Source: Streptomyces fuscichromogenes (lineage in GTDB: Bacteria > Actinomycetota > Actinomycetes > Streptomycetales > Streptomycetaceae). From it: DNA of 64,000 nucleotides. Below are positions 58,307-64,000 of this stretch, one piece after another. Made by a program: the position numbers and the translations under genes. Position 1 is the first letter of the stretch; every line of letters starts with the position of its first letter. Under the pieces are notes generated by a model. That model saw nothing but the letters and a program-made list of their open reading frames with translations, was not told the origin of the DNA and made no database searches. The stretch is from the NCBI RefSeq assembly GCF_014645815.1, contig NZ_BMML01000001.1, positions 366,118-430,117 on the forward strand, in the 5' to 3' direction.

Positions 58307-58912
58307 GTGGCAGAGGCGGAACGCATCATCGGTACGCCGGGCACCCCGGACGACGGCGACGAGCGGACGGCGGTACCCGACGCGTCCGGTGCGGATCAGC
58401 AGTCCACCGCGGGCCGGCGGCCCGGTCGCGGGCGCCGGATCGCCGTGCTGTTCGCGGTGGCCGCCTTCGCCTTCACCCTCGACCTGGTCAGCAAGATGAT
58501 CGTGGTCGCGAAGCTGGAGCACCACGCGCCGATCGAGGTCGTCGGCGACTGGCTGGAGTTCCACGCGATCCGCAACCCGGGCGCGGCCTTCGGCTTCGGC
58601 GGTGCCTTCACGATCATCTTCACGGTGATCGCGGCGGCCGTGATCGTGGTGATCTTCCGGCTGGCGCGCAAGCTGTACAGCTTCCCCTGGGCGGTCGCGC
58701 TCGGCCTGCTGCTCGGCGGCGCGCTCGGCAACCTCACCGACCGGATCTTCCGCTCGCCGGGGATCTTCGAGGGTCAGGTCGTCGACTTCATCGCGCCCAA
58801 GGGGTTCGCGGTGTTCAACCTGGCCGACTCCGCGATCGTCTGCGGCGGCATCCTGATCGTGCTGCTCTCCTTCCGCGGCCTGGACCCGGACGGGACCGTC
58901 CACAAGGACTGA
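58307..58912 (+). CDS. lspA: Lipoprotein signal peptidase LspA
   Basis: 201 aa. A disordered 40-residue N-terminus is followed by four membrane helices. Catalytic Asp motifs GNLTDRIF and [12 protein letters not shown], plus [12 protein letters not shown], are present. It cleaves prolipoproteins after diacylglycerol transfer. GTG 58307. Confidence 0.93.
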   Translation: MAEAERIIGTPGTPDDGDERTAVPDASGADQQSTAGRRPGRGRRIAVLFAVAAFAFTLDLVSKMIVVAKLEHHAPIEVVGDWLEFHAIRNPGAAFGFGGAFTIIFTVIAAAVIVVIFRLARKLYSFPWAVALGLLLGGALGNLTDRIFRSPGIFEGQVVDFIAPKGFAVFNLADSAIVCGGILIVLLSFRGLDPDGTVHKD

Positions 58913-58998
58913 TCCGGACCGCCGGGCCCACCGGCCCGGCGGGGCGCCCGCGGGGGCTTGCGTACGGGGCTGTCGGCGCGGTCCGGCATACTCGACGG

Positions 58999-59943
58999 GT
59001 GAGCACGATTCCCGAGATCCGAACCCTGCCCGTGCCCGACGGCCTGGAGGGCGAGCGCGTCGACGCCGCCATCTCCCGCATGTTCGGCTTCTCCCGCACC
59101 AAGGCGGCCGAGCTGGCCGCGGCGGGCAAGGTCCAGGTCGACGGCTCGGTGGTCGGCAAGTCCGAGCGGGTGCGCGGCGGAGCCTGGCTGGAGGTCGAGA
59201 TGCCCGGGGCGCCCGCGCCCGTGCAGATCGTCGCGGAGCCCGTCGAGGGCATGGAGATCGTGCACGACGACGATGACGTGGTCGTGATCGTCAAGCCGGT
59301 CGGCGTGGCCGCGCACCCCTCCCCGGGCTGGACCGGCCCGACCGTCATCGGCGGTCTCGCGGCCGCCGGCTACCGCATCTCCACCTCCGGCGCCGCCGAG
59401 CGCCAGGGCATCGTGCACCGCCTGGACGTCGGCACCTCGGGCCTGATGGTGGTCGCCAAGTCGGAGCGTGCGTACACGTCGCTCAAGCGCCAGTTCAAGG
59501 AGCGCACGGTCGACAAGCGCTACCACACGCTCGTGCAGGGCCACCCCGACCCGACCAGCGGCACCATCGACGCCCCCATCGGCCGCCACCCCCAGCACGA
59601 CTACAAGTGGGCGGTCACGGCCGACGGCAAGCCCTCGGTGACCCACTACGACCTCGTCGAGGCGTTCCGCGCGGCCTCCCTGCTCGACGTGAAGCTGGAG
59701 ACCGGCCGCACCCACCAGATCCGCGTCCACATGGCCGCCCACCGCCACCCCTGCGTCGGTGACCTGACCTACGGCGCCGACCCGACGCTCGCCAAGCGGC
59801 TGCGCCTGACCCGGCAGTGGCTGCACGCCGTCCGGCTCGGCTTCGAGCACCCCGGGGACGGCGAGTGGGCCGAGTTCGAGAGCGGCTACCCGGCCGACCT
59901 CCAGGAGGCGCTCGACCAGGTCCGCGAGGAGACGTACGGGTGA
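58999..59943 (+). CDS. RluD-family pseudouridine synthase
   Basis: 314 aa. An N-terminal S4 domain (about 15-75) is followed by the RluA-type catalytic domain with [19 protein letters not shown] (catalytic Asp in HRLD) and [12 protein letters not shown]. It modifies uridines, probably in 23S rRNA. GTG 58999 has CATACT about 8 nt upstream, so it may be leaderless. It follows lspA as in many bacteria. Confidence 0.93.
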   Translation: MSTIPEIRTLPVPDGLEGERVDAAISRMFGFSRTKAAELAAAGKVQVDGSVVGKSERVRGGAWLEVEMPGAPAPVQIVAEPVEGMEIVHDDDDVVVIVKPVGVAAHPSPGWTGPTVIGGLAAAGYRISTSGAAERQGIVHRLDVGTSGLMVVAKSERAYTSLKRQFKERTVDKRYHTLVQGHPDPTSGTIDAPIGRHPQHDYKWAVTADGKPSVTHYDLVEAFRAASLLDVKLETGRTHQIRVHMAAHRHPCVGDLTYGADPTLAKRLRLTRQWLHAVRLGFEHPGDGEWAEFESGYPADLQEALDQVREETYG

Positions 59944-60410
59944 GCACGCGCGCGTACGCGGTGCGGGTCGCCGAGGACCCCGCCGACCTGGAGGCGTGCT
60001 TCGCGGTGCGCAAGCAGGTCTTCGTGGCCGAGCAGGGCGTCCCGGAGGACCTGGAGTACGACGAGTACGACCCGGTCGCCCTGCATGTCCTGGCGGTCCG
60101 CGAGGACGGGGTGCCGCTCGGCACCGGCCGGCTGCTGTACGGCGAGGCGGCCGCGGCCAAGACCGGCGGTGACCTGTCCCTGGGCTCCCTGGGCCGGCTC
60201 GCGGTCACCCGGGAGGCCCGCGGCCTCGGTGTCGGCGTCGCCCTCGTCCGGGCCATCGAGGAGGCCGCACGCGCGCGTGGCCTGACCACCGTGGACCTGC
60301 ACGCGCAGACCCGGGCACTGGGCTTCTACGAGCGGCTGGGCTACGAGCCGTACGGCCCGGAGTACGAGGAGGCGGGCATCGCGCACCGGGGGATGCGACG
60401 CGCGCTCTGA
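59940..60410 (+). CDS. GNAT family N-acetyltransferase
   Basis: 156 aa. Acetyl-CoA motif [20 protein letters not shown] and C-terminal [20 protein letters not shown], as in ElaA-like enzymes. GTG 59940 overlaps the pseudouridine synthase stop (GTGA). The acceptor is unknown. Confidence 0.88.
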   Translation: MSTRAYAVRVAEDPADLEACFAVRKQVFVAEQGVPEDLEYDEYDPVALHVLAVREDGVPLGTGRLLYGEAAAAKTGGDLSLGSLGRLAVTREARGLGVGVALVRAIEEAARARGLTTVDLHAQTRALGFYERLGYEPYGPEYEEAGIAHRGMRRAL

Positions 60411-60471
60411 CCGGGGCCGCATGGCAGGCTTGAGGCCTGCTGTGTGATCGTCGACTCCCGGAGCGCTGACC

Positions 60472-62058
60472 GTGGATCAGATGGCCCTGTTGTTCGTGCT
60501 GCTGCTCGGGGCCCTGGTGAGCGTTCCGGTGGGGGACCGGCTCGGACTGCCGGCGCCCGTGCTGATGACGCTGTTCGGGATCGTTCTCGCGGTGGCCGAC
60601 TTCGTGCCGAACGTCGACATCCCGCCCGAGCTGATCCTGCCGGGCCTGCTGCCGCCGCTGCTCTACGCCGCCGTACGGCGGACCTCGTGGCGGCAGTTCG
60701 CGGCCAACATCCGCCCGATCTTCCTGTTGGCGGTGGCCCTGGTGTTCGTCACCACGGTGTGCGTCGCCGTCGTCGCCAACGCGATCGTGCCCGGCCTGCC
60801 GATCGCCGCCGCGGTCGCGCTCGGCGCACTGGTCGCCCCGCCCGACCCGGTCGCCGCGACGGCGGTCGCCGGACAGCTGGGGCTGCCCCGCCGGCTGGTG
60901 TCGATCCTGGAGGGCGAGGGCCTCTTCAACGACGTGACGGCCATCGTCCTCTACCACGTGGCGATCGCCGCCGTGGTCAGCGGCACCTTCTCGCCCTGGC
61001 GGGCCGGGCTGGACTTCCTGCTGTCCGCCGTGGTCGCGGTCGTGGTGGGCCTGGTGCTCGGCTGGGGCGCCAACAAGCTGATGGACATCCTCGGCGACGC
61101 CACCCTCCAGATCGGCCTGACCCTGCTGGTCCCGTACGTCTCGTACGTCGTCGCCGAGGAACTGCACGGCTCCGGTGTGCTCGCGGTGCTCACCACCGCG
61201 CTGTTCATCGCCGAGTACGCCACCGATGCCGACGACGTGATGACCCGGCTCGCCGGATACACCTTCTGGGACATCGTCGACACGCTCGTCACCGGAGTCG
61301 CGTTCGGGCTGATCGGCCTGGAGCTGCACAACGCGATCCGTACGGCGTCCGGCCGCTGGGGCGAGCTGCTCGGCTGGGCGGCCGCGATCGTCGGCGTGGT
61401 CGTCGTGGTGCGGCTGGTGTGGCTGCTGCCGGCGACCTGGCTGACCAAGCGGCTGCACGCGAAGCGGGACTACGACGAGGAGATCCCGACCAGCTGGCGG
61501 GAGACCGTCGTGATGTGGTGGTCCGGGATGCGGGGGGTGGCGTCGGTGGCGCTGGCCCTGGCCATCCCGTTGAGGACCGACGGCGGGGCGGCGTTCCCGG
61601 ACCGGGACGAGATCGTCTTCATCGCCTTCGGCGTGATCATGGCGACGCTGGTGCTCCAGGGGCTGACCCTGCCGTGGCTGGTGAAGCGGCTGGGGGTGCG
61701 GGCCGACACCGACCGGGAGAAGGAGATCGAGCGGGAGCTGGCGGTACGGGCGGCGAAGGCGGCGCGGCGGCGCCTGAAGGAGATCGAGCAGGTCGAGGAG
61801 TTGCCGGAGGACGTGACGGAGCAGATGCTGCGGCGGGCCTTCGAGATCGGGTTCCGGATCAGTCCCGACGTGGTGGAGGACGAGCGGCGGGAGGGCCATG
61901 AGAAGCGGATGCGGCGGCTGAGGCGGTTGCGGCGGATCCAGCAGGAGATGCTCAGCGCGGCACGGCACGAGGTGCTGGCGGCGCGGAGCGAGCCGGGGGC
62001 GGATCCGGAGATCGTGGACCGGGTGCTGCGGCATCTGGACGTCCGCAGCCTGCGGTAG
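60472..62058 (+). CDS. Na+/H+ antiporter, CPA1 family
   Basis: 528 aa with about 12 membrane helices (to residue 400). Ion-site motifs: GALVAPPDPVAATAVAG and LEGEGLFNDVTAIVLY (Asn-Asp). A cytoplasmic, highly charged helical tail (about 410-528, RRRLKEIEQVEELPEDVTEQ) may be regulatory. GTG 60472. Confidence 0.92.
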   Translation: MDQMALLFVLLLGALVSVPVGDRLGLPAPVLMTLFGIVLAVADFVPNVDIPPELILPGLLPPLLYAAVRRTSWRQFAANIRPIFLLAVALVFVTTVCVAVVANAIVPGLPIAAAVALGALVAPPDPVAATAVAGQLGLPRRLVSILEGEGLFNDVTAIVLYHVAIAAVVSGTFSPWRAGLDFLLSAVVAVVVGLVLGWGANKLMDILGDATLQIGLTLLVPYVSYVVAEELHGSGVLAVLTTALFIAEYATDADDVMTRLAGYTFWDIVDTLVTGVAFGLIGLELHNAIRTASGRWGELLGWAAAIVGVVVVVRLVWLLPATWLTKRLHAKRDYDEEIPTSWRETVVMWWSGMRGVASVALALAIPLRTDGGAAFPDRDEIVFIAFGVIMATLVLQGLTLPWLVKRLGVRADTDREKEIERELAVRAAKAARRRLKEIEQVEELPEDVTEQMLRRAFEIGFRISPDVVEDERREGHEKRMRRLRRLRRIQQEMLSAARHEVLAARSEPGADPEIVDRVLRHLDVRSLR

Positions 62059-62116
62059 CGCTCCGCTGGGAGAGCCGCGATGGGTCGTCTGTCGTCTGCG
62101 GCACCGTCGTGGCTGG

Positions 62117-62149
62117 TCGCGCAGTTCCCCGCGCCCCTTCGGGGGCGCT
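62117..62149 (-). repeat. Dispersed repeat, copy F
   Basis: The reverse complement reads GCGCCCCCGAAGGGGCGCGG then GGAACTGCGCGACCA, with the short hairpin at its end. It lies between the antiporter and SDR genes. Confidence 0.7.
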
Positions 62150-62229
62150 GTACAGCGACGGTAATACAAGCGCATGGCGGCTGTGGACAGTCGCAGGCGC
62201 CGTCGGCTTTCCGCTCGTAGTCTCGGATC

Positions 62230-62970
62230 ATGGCTCGGAACATTGTGATCAGTGGTGGAGGAACCGGGATCGGGCTCGCTGCGGCGCGGGTGTTCGCCGC
62301 GGACGGGGACCGTGTGCTGCTGCTCGGGCGGCGCAGAGAGGTGCTGGAGAAGGCCGGGGTGCCGGGGGCGGAGGTGTACGCGGCCGATCTGGCCGAGCCG
62401 GCGCAGGTGCGCGGAGTCGCACGGTTCGTCGCCGAGGAGTTCGGGGCCGTCGACGTGCTCGTCCACAGCGCCGGAGGGAACGCGGCACGCACGGCCGACG
62501 CCGACGCCGGCGATCCGCTCGACGCCGCCGCGCGCGTCTGGACCGGCGACTTCCGGCAGAACACGCTGACCTCCGTCCTGCTCACGGAGGCGCTGAAGGA
62601 ACGGCTCGCCGATCCCGGCGGGCGGGTGCTGTTCATCAGCTCCGTCGCCGCGTTCCGGGGCTCGGGAAGCGGCTCCTACGCCGCCTCCAAGGCCGCCCTG
62701 CACCCGTACGCCCACGACCTGGCCAGGGAGCTCGGCCCGCGCGGGGTCACCGTGAACGTGGTCGCGCCCGGGTACGTCGAGGACACCGACTTCTTCGGCG
62801 GGCCGGTGGCGCAGGCGCGGCGGGAGCGGCTCGTCGCCGAGACGTCGACCGGGCGGGCCGGCACACCCGGTGACGTCGCGGCCACCCTGCACTGGCTGGC
62901 CTCCCCGGCCGCCGGGCACATCACCTCGCAGATCATCCAGGTCAACGGCGGCGCCGAACGCGGCCATTGA
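62230..62970 (+). CDS. SDR family oxidoreductase
   Basis: 246 aa Rossmann-fold dehydrogenase. NAD(P) motif ISGGGTGIGLAAA, catalytic ISSVAAF and Tyr-x-x-x-Lys in GSGSYAASKAAL; C-terminal GHITSQIIQVNGGAE. The substrate cannot be read from sequence. It converges with the channel gene 8 nt away. Confidence 0.9.
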   Translation: MARNIVISGGGTGIGLAAARVFAADGDRVLLLGRRREVLEKAGVPGAEVYAADLAEPAQVRGVARFVAEEFGAVDVLVHSAGGNAARTADADAGDPLDAAARVWTGDFRQNTLTSVLLTEALKERLADPGGRVLFISSVAAFRGSGSGSYAASKAALHPYAHDLARELGPRGVTVNVVAPGYVEDTDFFGGPVAQARRERLVAETSTGRAGTPGDVAATLHWLASPAAGHITSQIIQVNGGAERGH

Positions 62971-62978
62971 GGTGGGAC

Positions 62979-64000
62979 TCAGTCACGGCCGGTGCGGGGC
63001 GGGTCGTGCAGACGGCGGCCCGCCGACCCGTCCTGGGAGGGAATGATCCCGCCCGGCGGCAGGACCGCGTCGGCCGTGTTGACCCGCGGCAGGGCATACG
63101 GGTGCTCCGCGCCCAGCCAGGTGATCATCTGCTCCCGGACGGTCACCCGGACCTTCCAGACGTCGTCCGCGTCCTTGGCGGTCACCAGCGCGCGTACCTG
63201 GATGGTGTTCGGGGTGCTGTCGGTGACCACCAGGCCGTAGTCCCGGCCGTCCCAGGCCGGGCACTCCCGCAGGATGTCCCGGAGCTTCTCGCGCATCGGC
63301 TCCAGCGGTGCCGAGTGGTCGAGGTGCCAGTAGACGATCCCGGTCATCTGCGGGGTGCCCCGCGACCAGTTCTCGAAGGGTTTGGAGGTGAAGTACGACA
63401 CCGGCATGGTGATCCGGCGCTCGTCCCAGGTCCGTACCGTCAGAAAGGTCAGGGTGATCTCCTCGACCGTGCCCCACTCGCCGTCGACCACGACCGTGTC
63501 CCCGAGGCGCACCATGTCGCCGAAGGCGATCTGCAGACCGGCGAACATGTTCGCCAGCGTGGACTGGGCGGCCACACCGGCGACGATGCCGAGGACGCCC
63601 GCGGAGGCCAGCAGCGAGGCGCCGGCCGCGCGCATCGCCGGGAAGGTCAGCAGCATCGCCGCCACGGCCACCACGCCGACGATCGCCGTCACCACCCGCA
63701 TGATCAGCGACACCTGGGTGCGCACCCGGCGGACCCGGGCCGCGTCGTGGTGGACGCGGGCGTAGCGGTCGTAGGTCGAGTCCACGACGGCCGCCGCGAT
63801 CCGCACCACCAGCCAGGCGGCCGACCCGATCAGCACCAGGGTCAGGACCTGGCCGACCGCGATCCGGTGCTCCCGGATCAGTTCGGCCTGGTCGTAGGAG
63901 CCTCTGAGCAGGGCCGTGCACAGCACCAGCTGGTAGGGGACGCGGCCGCGGCGCAGCAGGCCCCACAGGGGCGTCTCGCTGTGCCGTGAGTCGGCCTTGC
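62979..64000 (-). CDS. Mechanosensitive ion channel family protein (MscS type), 5' end outside window
   Basis: Partial: the frame stays open to the right edge (codons before 63926 read KADSRHSETPLWGLLRRGRV), so the start lies beyond 64000. Visible parts: membrane helices (VGQVLTLVLIGSAAWLVVRI and IMRVVTAIVGVVAVAAMLLT), the pore helix GASLLASAGVLGIVAGVAAQ, and the beta domain QIAFGDMVRLGDTVVVDGEW. It probably acts in hypo-osmotic protection of the membrane. Confidence 0.9.
   Translation of the reverse strand, partial: KADSRHSETPLWGLLRRGRVPYQLVLCTALLRGSYDQAELIREHRIAVGQVLTLVLIGSAAWLVVRIAAAVVDSTYDRYARVHHDAARVRRVRTQVSLIMRVVTAIVGVVAVAAMLLTFPAMRAAGASLLASAGVLGIVAGVAAQSTLANMFAGLQIAFGDMVRLGDTVVVDGEWGTVEEITLTFLTVRTWDERRITMPVSYFTSKPFENWSRGTPQMTGIVYWHLDHSAPLEPMREKLRDILRECPAWDGRDYGLVVTDSTPNTIQVRALVTAKDADDVWKVRVTVREQMITWLGAEHPYALPRVNTADAVLPPGGIIPSQDGSAGRRLHDPPRTGRD

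Noticed and set aside
60205..62967. 920-codon minus-strand frame
   Set aside because: Antisense shadow of the antiporter and SDR genes; long stretches of Arg/Gln/His/Pro without domain features.

Overview
The window is a high-GC (about 72%) actinobacterial chromosome segment. Gene order and content point to Streptomyces: a dcw cluster ending in ftsZ-ylmD-ylmE-sepF-ylmG-divIVA, SAV_6107-type HEPN and DUF3040 genes, GTG starts, frequent 4-nt start/stop overlaps, and a short GC-rich repeat scattered between genes. No tRNA, rRNA, insertion sequence, prophage or CRISPR array was seen.

Left part (1-26.9 kb). A fused anthranilate synthase (trpE/trpG type) sits behind a leader peptide with three consecutive Trp codons and a terminator hairpin. 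It is divergent from a class II DAHP synthase. Next come bacterioferritin-associated ferredoxin behind an iron box, bacterioferritin, a molybdopterin oxidoreductase, a His-rich DUF4396 membrane protein next to a CsoR-like palindrome, and a Crp/Fnr regulator. The most interesting island follows at 6.85-10.46 kb: four genes joined by 4-nt overlaps, encoding a nucleotidyl-cyclase-like protein, a large protein with a degraded P-loop and helical repeats, a 62-aa Pro-rich protein, and a small membrane protein resembling the Pycsar effector PycTM. The cyclase-like C-terminus and the N-terminus of the P-loop protein share a gapless 19-residue motif, as expected for a matched signalling pair. After the island come endonuclease IV, a four-PASTA kinase, thiG-thiS-thiO under a TPP riboswitch, a ferredoxin-reductase-type flavoprotein, an Rv2175c-like DNA-binding protein, thiE, metF, a Gln/Tyr-rich membrane protein, a phytoene-desaturase-like flavoprotein, a DUF4126 protein, and a TetR / YhgE / ABC-ATPase operon with a palindromic operator.

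Middle (26.9-35 kb). This holds a HEPN protein, a methyltransferase, DUF3040, an operon of MoxR ATPase, DUF58 and TgpA-type transglutaminase, and a beta-carbonic anhydrase.

Right part (35-64 kb). The division and cell wall cluster runs rsmH-ftsL-ftsI-murE-murF-mraY-murD-ftsW-murG-ftsQ-ftsZ-pgeF-yggS/ylmE-sepF-ylmG-divIVA. It builds lipid II and the septal machinery and ends with polar growth protein DivIVA. Two back-to-back 18-bp hairpins separate it from convergent ileS, a type-2-like IleRS behind a translational T-box. Then come a Lys/Ala-rich TraR/DksA-type protein, lspA, an RluD-family pseudouridine synthase, a GNAT, a Na+/H+ antiporter, an SDR, and a mechanosensitive channel gene that runs off the right edge.
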